This document shows positions 56,487 to 64,000 of a DNA stretch of 64,000 nucleotides, in pieces. The position numbers and the translations under genes are program-made. Where the stretch lies: the NCBI RefSeq assembly GCF_001439665.1, contig NZ_LMAK01000063.1:52820-116819 (forward strand). The letters run 5' to 3'. The notes under the pieces were generated by a model that saw only the letters and a program-made list of their open reading frames with translations, was not told the DNA's origin and did not search any database. The stretch comes from Formosa algae (GTDB lineage: Bacteria > Bacteroidota > Bacteroidia > Flavobacteriales > Flavobacteriaceae). The number at the start of each line of letters is the position of its first letter. Position 1 is the first letter of the stretch.

Positions 56487-56494
56487 TACTTTTG
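56487..56494 (+). promoter_or_regulatory. -7 box just before hemH
   Basis: TACTTTTG matches TAnnTTTG and ends four bases before the ATG at 56499, so the hemH transcript from here would be leaderless. The same box sequence occurs before the AraC-type gene. No -33 TTTG at a good distance. Confidence 0.35.
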
Positions 56495-56498
56495 TAAT

Positions 56499-57530
56499 AT
56501 GAAGAAAGGAATTTTACTTGTTAATTTGGGGTCTCCAGAGAGTCCTACTCCACAAGATGTTAAAACATATTTGGGGGAATTTTTAATGGATGAACGTGTT
56601 ATCGATCTTCCGTACATTGCAAGAGCTGCACTTGTAAAAGGGATTATACTTAAAACAAGGCCTAAAGCTTCTGCTGCTGCCTATAAAAAAATATGGTGGG
56701 AAGAAGGCTCTCCACTAATTGTTATTTCAGAGCGCTTACAAGCTAAAGTTCAAAAGGAAATAGAATATCCTGTGGCATTAGCTATGCGTTATGGTTCGAT
56801 GACGATTGAAAAAGGACTTAAGCAATTGGTAGATCAAGGTGTAGATGAGGTGTTTCTTATTCCGCTATATCCTCAATTTGCCATGGCTACTACAGAGACT
56901 ATTTTAGTGTTGGCAGAAGAGATTAGACAAGCTCATTTTCCTAATATTAAAATAGATCATTTACCCGCGTTTTATAATAGACCGGATTATATAGAAGTTT
57001 TAAGTAATTCAATAAAACATCATCTTGAAAGCAAAACCTACGATCATGTTTTGTTTTCTTATCACGGTGTTCCAGAGCGCCATATTAGAAAAAGTGATGT
57101 TACAAAATCGCATTGTAAATTAGATGGCTCATGCTGTAAAACCCCATCTAAAGCACATGAGTTTTGTTACAGACACCAGTGTTTAGAAGTTACCCGCTTG
57201 GTAGGAGAAAAACTTAATTTAAAACCAGACACTTTTTCTACGTCGTTTCAATCTCGATTAGGGTTCGACCCGTGGTTACAACCATATACAGATAGAACTA
57301 TTGAAAGAATGGGTCTAGAAGGGACTAAAAATATTGCTATAGTTACACCTGCTTTTGTAAGTGACTGTTTAGAAACTTTAGAAGAAATAGCTATGGAAGG
57401 TCAGGAACTTTTTCATGAAGTTGGCGGAAAAGAATTCACAACAGTACCTTGTTTAAATGAAGAAAATGCTTGGTCTGAATTATTAGCCAAATGGATTAAT
57501 AATTGGGCAGATACAACGGCTACAACATAA
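56499..57530 (+). CDS. hemH: Ferrochelatase
   Basis: Inserts ferrous iron into protoporphyrin IX to make protoheme. I use the ATG at 56499 (MKKGILLVNLGSPESPTP, 343 residues). The conserved catalytic His189 is in FSYHGVPERH and Glu of the distal site in SDCLETLEEI. A Cys-rich loop (residues 206-228: C206, C212, C213, C223, C228) could bind a metal cluster. Start codon lies next to a -7 box. Followed by the MATE gene three bases later. Confidence 0.97.
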   Translation: MKKGILLVNLGSPESPTPQDVKTYLGEFLMDERVIDLPYIARAALVKGIILKTRPKASAAAYKKIWWEEGSPLIVISERLQAKVQKEIEYPVALAMRYGSMTIEKGLKQLVDQGVDEVFLIPLYPQFAMATTETILVLAEEIRQAHFPNIKIDHLPAFYNRPDYIEVLSNSIKHHLESKTYDHVLFSYHGVPERHIRKSDVTKSHCKLDGSCCKTPSKAHEFCYRHQCLEVTRLVGEKLNLKPDTFSTSFQSRLGFDPWLQPYTDRTIERMGLEGTKNIAIVTPAFVSDCLETLEEIAMEGQELFHEVGGKEFTTVPCLNEENAWSELLAKWINNWADTTATT

Positions 57531-57533
57531 AAT

Positions 57534-58898
57534 ATGACAAAAAAGACAGCGGTAGATTTAGGTACAGAACCTATAAGTAAGCTTATAATTAGGCAATCTG
57601 TACCAGCATCTATCGGGATCTTAGTCATGTCTCTAAACATACTTGTAGATACTATTTTTGTTGGTAATTGGATTGGCTCTATAGCTATTGCAGCCATAAA
57701 TATAGTGTTACCGGTATCTTTTTTTATAGCAGCTCTAGGCATGTCTATTGGCATTGGTGGAGCTTCTATTATTTCTAGAGCTTTAGGTGCTAAAAATAAA
57801 GAGAAAGCGTTATCTACTTTCGGAAATCAGATAACCTTAACAATACTACTCATCTCAGTTTTTGTCTTTGTAGGGCTCTTTTTCAAAGACAATATTATAC
57901 TCGCTTTTGGAGGTAAAGGCGATATATTCGATCCTGCTAAAATTTACTATACCATAGTTTTATACGGTGTGCCTTTTCTGGGGTTATCTATGGTGGGGAA
58001 TAATGTTATACGTGCAGAAGGGAATCCTAAATTTGCAATGTATGCCATGATGGTGCCTGCTATTGGTAACCTTATATTCGATTATATTTTTATTAATCTT
58101 TTAGATTATGGTATGGCCGGCGCGGCTTGGGCAACTACAGGATCTAATATTCTAGGCTTTTGTTATGCTTTCTGGTATTTCTTCTTAAATAAAAAAACAG
58201 TTCTAAACATAAATTGGTCGCATTTACGCATTAAGTGGAAAGTAATTTCCGAAATTGGTTCTCTTGGTTTTGTAACACTTGCACGTCAAGCTGTAGTGAG
58301 TGTAACCTATTTGTTTATGAATAACATTTTATTCGATATTGGCGGTGAAGTCTCAGTGACATCTTATGCTATTGTTGGGCGTATGCTTATGTTTGCGTTG
58401 TTTCCTGTGTTAGGTGTTACCCAAGGATTTTTACCCATTGCAGGTTATAATTATGGGGCAGAACAATACGATAGGGTGCGCTTATCTATTAATACGGCCA
58501 TAAAATATGCCGCTATTTTAGCAACAATTGTATTTGTATTGCTTATGGTATTTCCGGAAAGTATTACCAAGATGTTTACCCAAGATCCAGAAGTAGTGAA
58601 AGAAACACCTTATGCTATGCGTTGGGTGTTTGCAGCAACACCTATTATAGCCTTACAATTAATTGGTGCAGCTTATTTTCAGGCAATCGGAAAGGCAAAA
58701 CCTGCATTACTTTTAACTTTAACGCGACAAGGATTCTTTTTTATTCCGTTAATTTTAATTTTACCGAATTTTTATGGCGAATTAGGCGTGTGGATGTCAT
58801 TTCCTATTTCAGATATATTGTCTACTATTGTCACAGGATATTTCTTGAATAAAGAAATTAAATCAGACTTAATTAAAAAGACTACAACTACAAATTAA
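57534..58898 (+). CDS. MATE family efflux transporter
   Basis: A 454-residue inner-membrane protein with about 12 hydrophobic segments in two halves, starting SKLIIRQSVPASIGILVMSLNILVDTIF, the typical MATE entry. GGASIISRALGAKNKEKA and GVTQGFLPIAGYNYGAEQYDRV mark the two repeat halves. It exports cationic compounds by sodium or proton antiport (family knowledge). It follows hemH by three bases and precedes hemJ by ten, so all three are probably one transcript; a role in exporting tetrapyrroles is not shown. Confidence 0.94.
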   Translation: MTKKTAVDLGTEPISKLIIRQSVPASIGILVMSLNILVDTIFVGNWIGSIAIAAINIVLPVSFFIAALGMSIGIGGASIISRALGAKNKEKALSTFGNQITLTILLISVFVFVGLFFKDNIILAFGGKGDIFDPAKIYYTIVLYGVPFLGLSMVGNNVIRAEGNPKFAMYAMMVPAIGNLIFDYIFINLLDYGMAGAAWATTGSNILGFCYAFWYFFLNKKTVLNINWSHLRIKWKVISEIGSLGFVTLARQAVVSVTYLFMNNILFDIGGEVSVTSYAIVGRMLMFALFPVLGVTQGFLPIAGYNYGAEQYDRVRLSINTAIKYAAILATIVFVLLMVFPESITKMFTQDPEVVKETPYAMRWVFAATPIIALQLIGAAYFQAIGKAKPALLLTLTRQGFFFIPLILILPNFYGELGVWMSFPISDILSTIVTGYFLNKEIKSDLIKKTTTTN

Positions 58899-58908
58899 AC
58901 TATGTGTT

Positions 58909-59457
58909 ATGGAATATTATAATTATATAAAATCGCTTCATCTAATTTTTGTCATCACATGGTTTGCTGGGCTTTTTTATATTCCTAGATTGTTTGTATA
59001 CCAAATAGAATCTTTTCATAAACCATCTCCGGATAAAGAAATTCTAGGAGCACAGTTAAAGTTAATGACTAAGCGTTTATGGACTATAATTACATGGCCT
59101 TCTGCTATTTTAGCAACAGTATTTGCTGTTTGGTTACTTATTCTTATGCCAGATTGGTTACAAGAACCTTGGATGCATGTTAAACTCGGATTTGTTGTTT
59201 TACTTATAATATATCATTTAAAAACGCATCAATATTTTAAGCAATTGCAACGTGACGACGTAAGAAAAACATCAAGTTTTATGCGACTGTGGAATGAAGG
59301 TGCCACTTTTATTCTTTTTGCTGTAGTATTTTTGGTAATTTTAAAAAGTAGCTTTAATTGGATTTTTGGTGTGATTGGAATTTTTGTCCTCGGCGTACTA
59401 ATTATGCTAGGATTTAAAGTTTATAAACGTATACGTGCTAAAAACCCAAACGCTTAA
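58909..59457 (+). CDS. hemJ: Protoporphyrinogen IX oxidase HemJ (CopD-like)
   Basis: Oxidises protoporphyrinogen IX to protoporphyrin IX in the membrane. The 182-residue protein has the HemJ opening with a His at residue 11 followed by ITWFAGLFYIPRLFVYQIE, and about four transmembrane helices. Annotated elsewhere as CopD family, but length and motif fit HemJ, and no hemG or hemY is in the window. The product feeds hemH, encoded two genes upstream, and its substrate comes from HemF. Confidence 0.9.
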   Translation: MEYYNYIKSLHLIFVITWFAGLFYIPRLFVYQIESFHKPSPDKEILGAQLKLMTKRLWTIITWPSAILATVFAVWLLILMPDWLQEPWMHVKLGFVVLLIIYHLKTHQYFKQLQRDDVRKTSSFMRLWNEGATFILFAVVFLVILKSSFNWIFGVIGIFVLGVLIMLGFKVYKRIRAKNPNA

Positions 59458-59502
59458 AACAATGGCTTGATTATTGTTGCGTTTAGCGTACGGTAATATC
59501 TT

Positions 59503-60954
59503 ATGAAACTTAAAAAAATATCTTTACGGCTTCGCATTTTTGTAGCAATGCTTTTTGTAGTGGTTTTGGCCTCTATTTTAATTGTTGGTGTTGCAATCTA
59601 TCAATATGGAGAAGAGGCCATTGACTATCATCAGCAGCGACTAGAGCGTAAGGAGAAAAACATAAAATCTCACATTAACTTTGTAATTAAACAGACCTCT
59701 TACGAAGTAAAATCAGAAAAGATCCCTTATATTTTTAAGGAAAAAATCTACGAAATTGCGAATATTCATAATTTACAAATTAATATTTACGATTTAGACG
59801 GCTCTATTTTAACTTCGTCTCGTGCGGGTTTTTCTCAAGATTCTTCGGTGCATTGCATCAATACAGATATTTTAAATACCCTTTCTAATACAGCAAAACA
59901 TACATTTGTTGAAAAGCGTAGTGAGAATAATATTATTTATCAATCGTCTTATTCATACATTACAGATCAGAAATTTAAACCTTTAGCAATTCTAAATTTA
60001 CCTTATTTAGAAGACGATGATTTTTTAGCTAAAGAATTAGATGAGTTTTTGGAACGTATTAGCTATGCGTATTTGTTTATGTTATGTTTGGCGGCGGCCA
60101 TTGCATTTTTTTTAGCGAATTATATTACTAAGTCCATAAAAACGATAAGCGATAAAATTAATACTACAACCTTAGAGAAACGTAATGCACGCATTGATGT
60201 TGAAGATGCTAGTGTAGAAATTTCAACTTTGGTAAGATCGTATAATAGTATGATTGACCAGTTGGAAGATAGTGCACATAAGCTCGCTAAGAGTGAACGG
60301 GAACAGGCTTGGAGAGAAATGGCTAAGCAAGTGGCGCACGAGATAAAAAATCCGTTAACGCCAATGCGACTAAGTGTTCAAAATTTTCAACGTAAGTTTA
60401 GTCCCGACGATCCAGAGATTCATCATAAAGTAGAAGAATATTCAGAAACCTTAATTCAGCAAATAGATACCATGAGTTCTATTGCTTCTGCGTTTTCGAA
60501 TTTTGCGAATATGCCGGCACAACAAAACGAGACGATTAATGTTGTAAATACAGTGCGACTCTCTTTAGATATTTTTAATAAAGATTATATTGTATTTCTT
60601 GCCGAAAGAGAAGAGGTTATAACCACATTTGATAAAACACAACTGATAAGGATTGTAACAAATTTGGTTAAAAATGCCATTCAAGCTATTCCGGAGAATC
60701 GTATTCCTAAAATTGTAGTGCATGTGTCCTTGCAAGATGAGGTGGTTAAAATTACGGTTTCAGATAACGGAATTGGAATAGAAGAAAAAAATGAAACTAA
60801 AGTGTTCGAGCCTAAATTTACAACAAAATCAAGTGGCACCGGTCTTGGTTTAGCAATGGTGAAAAATATAGTTGAATCTTATAATGGTAACATTACTTTT
60901 ATGACACAACTAGACAAAGGCACTACATTTATTGTTACCTTTCCTAAAACATAA
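59503..60954 (+). CDS. Sensor histidine kinase, NtrY-like
   Basis: A 483-residue kinase. Two transmembrane segments (about 10-33 and 187-206) frame a periplasmic sensor region. A HAMP domain (about 205-258) precedes the HisKA motif VAHEIKNPLTPMR, with the phosphorylated His279. The ATPase domain (about 345-483) ends in GTGLGLAMVKN. No response regulator follows; the next gene is three bases away and is an enoyl-CoA hydratase, so the partner is elsewhere. The signal sensed is unknown. Confidence 0.95.
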   Translation: MKLKKISLRLRIFVAMLFVVVLASILIVGVAIYQYGEEAIDYHQQRLERKEKNIKSHINFVIKQTSYEVKSEKIPYIFKEKIYEIANIHNLQINIYDLDGSILTSSRAGFSQDSSVHCINTDILNTLSNTAKHTFVEKRSENNIIYQSSYSYITDQKFKPLAILNLPYLEDDDFLAKELDEFLERISYAYLFMLCLAAAIAFFLANYITKSIKTISDKINTTTLEKRNARIDVEDASVEISTLVRSYNSMIDQLEDSAHKLAKSEREQAWREMAKQVAHEIKNPLTPMRLSVQNFQRKFSPDDPEIHHKVEEYSETLIQQIDTMSSIASAFSNFANMPAQQNETINVVNTVRLSLDIFNKDYIVFLAEREEVITTFDKTQLIRIVTNLVKNAIQAIPENRIPKIVVHVSLQDEVVKITVSDNGIGIEEKNETKVFEPKFTTKSSGTGLGLAMVKNIVESYNGNITFMTQLDKGTTFIVTFPKT

Positions 60955-60957
60955 ATT

Positions 60958-61737
60958 ATGATTTTTAATATTTTATCTGAATTTCAAGACGGTATTACTA
61001 CAATTACCATTAACAGACCCACAAAACTAAATGCTTTAAATAAAGCGACAATTAAAGAATTGCACCGTGCTTTTAAAGCTGCTGATGAAGACAATGAGAC
61101 ACGTGTTATTATAGTAACTGGAAAAGGTGAAAAAGCGTTTGTTGCAGGTGCAGATATTAGTGAGTTTGCAGGCTTTGATAAAGAAAAAGGCGCTAAACTT
61201 TCTGCTAAAGGACATGAATTGCTATTTGATTTTGTTCAGAATTTATCTACGCCCGTTATCGCAGCGGTAAATGGGTTTGCTTTAGGTGGTGGTTTGGAAT
61301 TAGCCATGGCTTGTCATTTTAGAGTCGCTAGCGAAAATGCCAAAATGGGATTGCCAGAAGTGTCTTTAGGAGTTATTCCTGGTTATGGTGGTACGCAACG
61401 TTTACCTCAATTAATTGGTAAAGGACGTGCCATGGAAATGATTATGACAGGAGGGATGATTAATGCAGAACAAGCTTTAAGTTATGGCTTAGTAAATCAT
61501 GTTGTGGCTCAGGACGAGTTATTAACTTTCTGTGACGACATTGCTAATAAAATTAAAAAGAATTCGCCTAAAGCTATTGCTGAAGCTGTAAAATCTATTA
61601 ATGCCGGATTTAAAACAGGAGTTAATGGTTTTAAAAAGGAAATTAAAGGATTTGGTAAATGTTTTGGAACCGAAGATTTTAAAGAAGGTACAACAGCATT
61701 TTTAGAAAAGCGAAAAGCAAATTTTACAGGCAAGTAA
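60958..61737 (+). CDS. Enoyl-CoA hydratase/isomerase (crotonase) family protein
   Basis: A 259-residue crotonase. The two catalytic glutamates of the true hydratases are present: GGGLELAMACH (Glu114) and MGLPEVSLGVIPG (Glu134), with the oxyanion hole residues AFVAGADISEF. It hydrates enoyl-CoA in fatty acid beta-oxidation or a related pathway. The ATG is three bases after the kinase stop, in the same direction. Exact substrate is open. Confidence 0.93.
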   Translation: MIFNILSEFQDGITTITINRPTKLNALNKATIKELHRAFKAADEDNETRVIIVTGKGEKAFVAGADISEFAGFDKEKGAKLSAKGHELLFDFVQNLSTPVIAAVNGFALGGGLELAMACHFRVASENAKMGLPEVSLGVIPGYGGTQRLPQLIGKGRAMEMIMTGGMINAEQALSYGLVNHVVAQDELLTFCDDIANKIKKNSPKAIAEAVKSINAGFKTGVNGFKKEIKGFGKCFGTEDFKEGTTAFLEKRKANFTGK

Positions 61738-61746
61738 GTACAAAAA

Positions 61747-61767
61747 AAGTGGACTAAAAGTCCACTT
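61747..61767 (-). terminator. Terminator of secreted paralog 1
   Basis: AAGTGGACT-AAA-AGTCCACTT is a perfect 9-bp stem; the minus strand continues as T7 (A tract at 61742-61748). It lies 33 bases past the minus-strand stop at 61800 and may serve the plus-strand gene too. Confidence 0.85.
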
Positions 61768-61799
61768 AGGTTAGTTTAGAATAATATGTAATTGGTATT

Positions 61800-62408
61800 T
61801 TAGATGCTAAAATATTCTACGTAGTCTCTACCGTTAGCGCTAGTTACAACTTTGTAGTTACCCTTGCGTACTTTAGCTAAGCTGTATACACGTTCTATTT
61901 TTGGAGTGTTTAAAATCTCTTCTGTGTAAATTAAATTGTATCCGGTAGTAATCAGACTATCGTCATGATAAATATTAATTTCTACACGCTCTTTATCTAA
62001 ATCTAATTTAGAAAAGTATAAACAGTTGTCTTTAACCTTTAATACAGGTTTAAAGATTGTTTTTTCATTGTCTTTTTCAAATGTAACCTCTTCAAAAGTT
62101 ACTTTAAAAGGGATAATCTTGATTTGAAAATCTTTTTCGTGTTCAAAAAAATACGCTCCGCTAGGTAAAGCTGTTAAATCGAATTTATTTTTAAAAAGAC
62201 CTTCTTGCTCAATAATTTTTTTATAAAGTACAGATCCATTCATGTCTTTTATGAATAGCTGCTGTCCTGCTTTTACATGATCTAGAGTTAACGTAATTTC
62301 CATGCTTTCTCTTTCTGCTGTTAAACTAGAAAGGTTGCTGGCGAAACCTGTTGCGATGCTAGTAATCATAACTAACATGCAAATACTGTGTGTGATTACT
62401 TTTTTCAT
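61800..62408 (-). CDS. Small secreted protein of unknown function, paralog 1 of the right-edge family
   Basis: I take the ATG at 62408 (MKKVITHSICMLVM, 202 residues); a TTG 12 codons upstream is unlikely. A signal peptide ends near residue 22 (IATGFAS). The mature part has a beta-sandwich look, with ITLTLDHVKAGQQLFIKDMNGSVLYKK, FDLTALPSGAYFFEHEKDFQIKIIPF and a C-terminal RKGNYKVVTSANGRDYVEYFSI. It resembles T9SS-C-terminal-like or DUF3244-type folds but no sorting signal is certain. A close paralog lies at 62897. Promoter (62442-62471) and terminator flank it. Confidence 0.82.
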   Translation of the reverse strand: MKKVITHSICMLVMITSIATGFASNLSSLTAERESMEITLTLDHVKAGQQLFIKDMNGSVLYKKIIEQEGLFKNKFDLTALPSGAYFFEHEKDFQIKIIPFKVTFEEVTFEKDNEKTIFKPVLKVKDNCLYFSKLDLDKERVEINIYHDDSLITTGYNLIYTEEILNTPKIERVYSLAKVRKGNYKVVTSANGRDYVEYFSI

Positions 62409-62441
62409 AATTAAGTTTTGTTTTTGATTATTTAACTTGTT

Positions 62442-62471
62442 CAAATATAGTGTGTTACTAGGCTTGTCAAA
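62442..62471 (-). promoter_or_regulatory. Bacteroidetes-type promoter of right-edge paralog 1
   Basis: Minus strand: TTTG (62471-62468), 18-base spacer, TATATTTG (62449-62442), a full match. The block just upstream (62472-62495, ATCTATATTGGCTACTTTATAT) is nearly identical in front of paralog 2, so a regulator site is likely. A leader of ~30 bases precedes the ATG. The rest of the gap to 62896 is AT-rich without an ORF or further signal. Confidence 0.65.
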
Positions 62472-62840
62472 ACATCTATATTGGCTACTTTATATACTGG
62501 ATTAACCGTTAAATTAGAGTTATTTAATTATAAAGTTAATTTAGTATATGTTTGAGATAATCTTAGATATAATAGGCCTTTAGAACCTATTTCTGGATTT
62601 ATAAACGTTGCTAAATTATCTTTTGGTTTAAGAGAACATTAGCTAAATGTTATAGTGCATATTTTCTTACATCTAATTGTAAACTGCAAATGCTAAATAG
62701 GGCGAATTTTTAATAAAAATTAGATTCGTTCTAGAATATAAACTCTTAAATAAATACTGTTTCAATTGATGGTTGAATTTAATTATTCCTTAAAGCTCTT
62801 AATATGAATATTGATGTGTTTCAGAATCTTGTAAACAAAA

Positions 62841-62870
62841 AAAGAGTGAACTTTTATAAGTTCACTCTTT
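62841..62870 (-). terminator. Terminator of right-edge paralog 2
   Basis: AAAGAGTGAACTT and AAGTTCACTCTTT form a perfect 13-bp stem with a four-base loop; the minus strand runs on as TTTTTGTTT. It lies 26 bases past the minus-strand stop at 62897. Its first arm recurs at the very right end of the window. Confidence 0.9.
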
Positions 62871-62896
62871 AATATATTATTGAAGCTAATTACTGT

Positions 62897-63493
62897 TTAG
62901 ATACTAAAGTAGTCTACAAATTCTCTACCGTTAGCTTTTACAATTACTTTGTAGTTACCAGGTGCTTTTTTAGATAAGTTATATGCACGTTGGATATTTG
63001 CAGTGTTAGTAAAGTTTTCTTTGTGTATAACTTCGAAGTTACTACCGTTTTCAAATAAAATACTAACCGTTACATCTTTTTTATCTAATTGTAACTTAGA
63101 TACGAATACCGAGTTGTTATTTGCTTTTACAACAGGCTTGTAAATTACTTTTTCGTTTGGAGAGAATTTTACTTCTCCATTGTTTACATTAAAAGGAATC
63201 ACTTTAACTTGATACGCTTTTTCATGTTCAAAGAAATATACTCCATTAGGCAAAGTTGAAAAGTCGAAGGTGTTTTTTACACTTCCAGTGCTTGTAAACG
63301 TTTTATTATAAAGTACAAATCCTTTAATGTCTTTTATATATAATTGTTGACCTTCTTTTACATTGTCTAATGTTAACGTAATCTCTTTGTCTTTTCTTCC
63401 ATCAAAATTAGATGACGTGTTTTTAGCGAAATCTGATGCAAAGCTGGTAGCTGCTACCAACAAGCAAATACTAAGTGTCATTATTTTTTTCAT
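62897..63493 (-). CDS. Small secreted protein of unknown function, paralog 2 of the right-edge family
   Basis: A 198-residue paralog of the gene at 61800 (ITLTLDNVKEGQQLYIKDIKGFVLYNK, FDFSTLPNGVYFFEHEKAYQVKVIPF, PGNYKVIVKANGREFVDYFSI). Signal peptide about 1-19. Beta-rich, no Cys in the mature part. Start ATG at 63493, preceded by a promoter at 63525-63554 that matches that of paralog 1. Its terminator at 62841 has a twin at the window edge. Function unknown. Confidence 0.82.
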   Translation of the reverse strand: MKKIMTLSICLLVAATSFASDFAKNTSSNFDGRKDKEITLTLDNVKEGQQLYIKDIKGFVLYNKTFTSTGSVKNTFDFSTLPNGVYFFEHEKAYQVKVIPFNVNNGEVKFSPNEKVIYKPVVKANNNSVFVSKLQLDKKDVTVSILFENGSNFEVIHKENFTNTANIQRAYNLSKKAPGNYKVIVKANGREFVDYFSI

Positions 63494-63524
63494 AATTCAA
63501 ATATTTTAGATTATTTAACTGAGT

Positions 63525-63554
63525 CAAAGGTATGGGAATACTTGGCGTCACAAA
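63525..63554 (-). promoter_or_regulatory. Bacteroidetes-type promoter of right-edge paralog 2
   Basis: Minus strand: TTTG (63554-63551), 18-base spacer, TACCTTTG (63532-63525). The block 63555-63578 (ATCGATATTGGCTACTTTATAT core) upstream repeats that of paralog 1 with one or two changes. The stretch 63579-64000 holds no gene I can support. Confidence 0.65.
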
Positions 63555-63806
63555 ACATCGATATTGGCTACTTTATATCCTATTTTAACCAACTTTTTGG
63601 TGTGTAGAGATTGTTGAGTTAAAATAGTATAGGTTAAAGGTAATTCTTGATATAATGTACATTTTTAGCTTATTAGTACACTTGGTAACTGTGTAAAATT
63701 AACTCTGAGTATTAAGATGTATACTTTTTGTAAGTTCTGTAATAGTAAATAGTACTAAAACTTATAAGGATGTACTTTTAATTTTAAGTGGCATCGGATT
63801 AACAAT

Positions 63807-63826
63807 CTTCGAGCGTAGTGGAGAAG
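63807..63826. repeat. Possible REP-like imperfect palindrome
   Basis: CTTCGAGCGTAGTGGAGAAG resembles the short CTTCGAGCG...GAGAAG repeats scattered in many flavobacterial genomes. It has an imperfect inverted-repeat form (CTTC with GAAG). Only one copy is in the window, so this is tentative. Confidence 0.25.
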
Positions 63827-63980
63827 CGTTTTATATTAAAACTATTTCCAAATAGAAAAGAAACTACACTGTGTTTTACTCTAAAGAAGGTTGATATTAG
63901 AAAGTGAAAAACGAAAGTGATTGGTTTTTGAAGTTTCTTAAAAAAGAACAGAGATTGTATTTAATTGACGCAAAGTTTAC

Positions 63981-64000
63981 AAACAAAAAAAGAGTGAACT
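63981..64000 (-). terminator. Partial terminator at the right edge, first arm only
   Basis: The last bases, AAACAAAAAAAGAGTGAACT, repeat the A tract and first arm of the terminator at 62841 exactly, then the window ends. By the same layout it would belong to a third minus-strand paralog beyond the edge. Confidence 0.55.

Noticed and set aside
57413..57754. Minus-strand ORF over the hemH/MATE junction
   Set aside because: It is antisense to two well-supported genes and has no family features.
62700..62730. AT-rich inverted repeat AATTTTTAATAAAAATT in the gap between the right-edge paralogs
   Set aside because: Expected by chance in DNA this AT-rich and it is not near a promoter or terminator position.
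1..64000. tRNA, rRNA, transposase, integrase or phage genes
   Set aside because: I looked for acceptor/TPsiC-like arms, rRNA-like stretches and transposase motifs and saw none that hold up by eye; a tRNAscan and IS search would settle it.

Overview
The window is chromosomal DNA from a member of the Bacteroidetes, most likely a marine-type Flavobacteriaceae. It is AT-rich and carries the gliding lipoprotein gene gldH. It has T9SS-type secreted proteins, GLPGLI-family proteins with SusC/TonB-like receptors, a prokaryotic HU-CCDC81/SPOR protein, and several promoters of the Bacteroidetes TTTG-N18/19-TAnnTTTG form. No tRNA, rRNA, CRISPR array, transposase or phage gene was recognised by eye. Both window ends cut into features: an EnvC-like gene at the left, and at the right what looks like the terminator of a gene lying beyond the edge.

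Region by region. 1-5.9 kb: housekeeping genes (degenerate-LytM protein, acyl-CoA thioesterase, HU/SPOR protein, dprA, a secreted protein, trpS). 6.2-16.5 kb: three tandem ~1,050-1,090-residue secreted paralogs, each with a signal peptide, an IPT/TIG-like domain, an unnamed central domain with an STGVDDD motif, an Ig-like domain and a C-terminal sorting domain. 16.6-28.4 kb: plsC, an ECF sigma factor with a membrane/beta-barrel partner, recA, a trhO-trhP-ferredoxin group for wobble-uridine hydroxylation, and ricT-gldH-PBP1A. 28.4-36.6 kb: a duplicated cassette of leader, GLPGLI protein and TonB-receptor-like barrel, with a frameshifted Cys-containing mini-ORF and a 370-bp scar of the first receptor's 3' end. 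36.7-43.6 kb: CoA transferase, peptide ABC ATPase, exonuclease, serine hydrolase, ogt and a CNNM-type protein.

43.6-59.5 kb is a heme-biosynthesis region. Minus strand: hemA, hemC, trkH, trkA, hemD, hemE, a GNAT gene, hemF, two paralogous beta-barrel genes and hemB. Plus strand: an AraC-type regulator, a ThuA-like gene, a small ORF, hemH, a MATE transporter and hemJ. Together these cover every step from glutamyl-tRNA to protoheme except glutamate-1-semialdehyde aminotransferase (hemL). 59.5-61.7 kb has an NtrY-like histidine kinase and an enoyl-CoA hydratase. 61.8-64 kb holds two secreted paralogs with near-identical promoters, and the last bases suggest a third copy outside.

The regions that best repay a second look are the duplicated GLPGLI cassettes with their scar and mini-ORF, the triple T9SS paralogs with the unnamed central domain, the trhO-trhP-ferredoxin grouping, and the expanding paralog family at the right edge.
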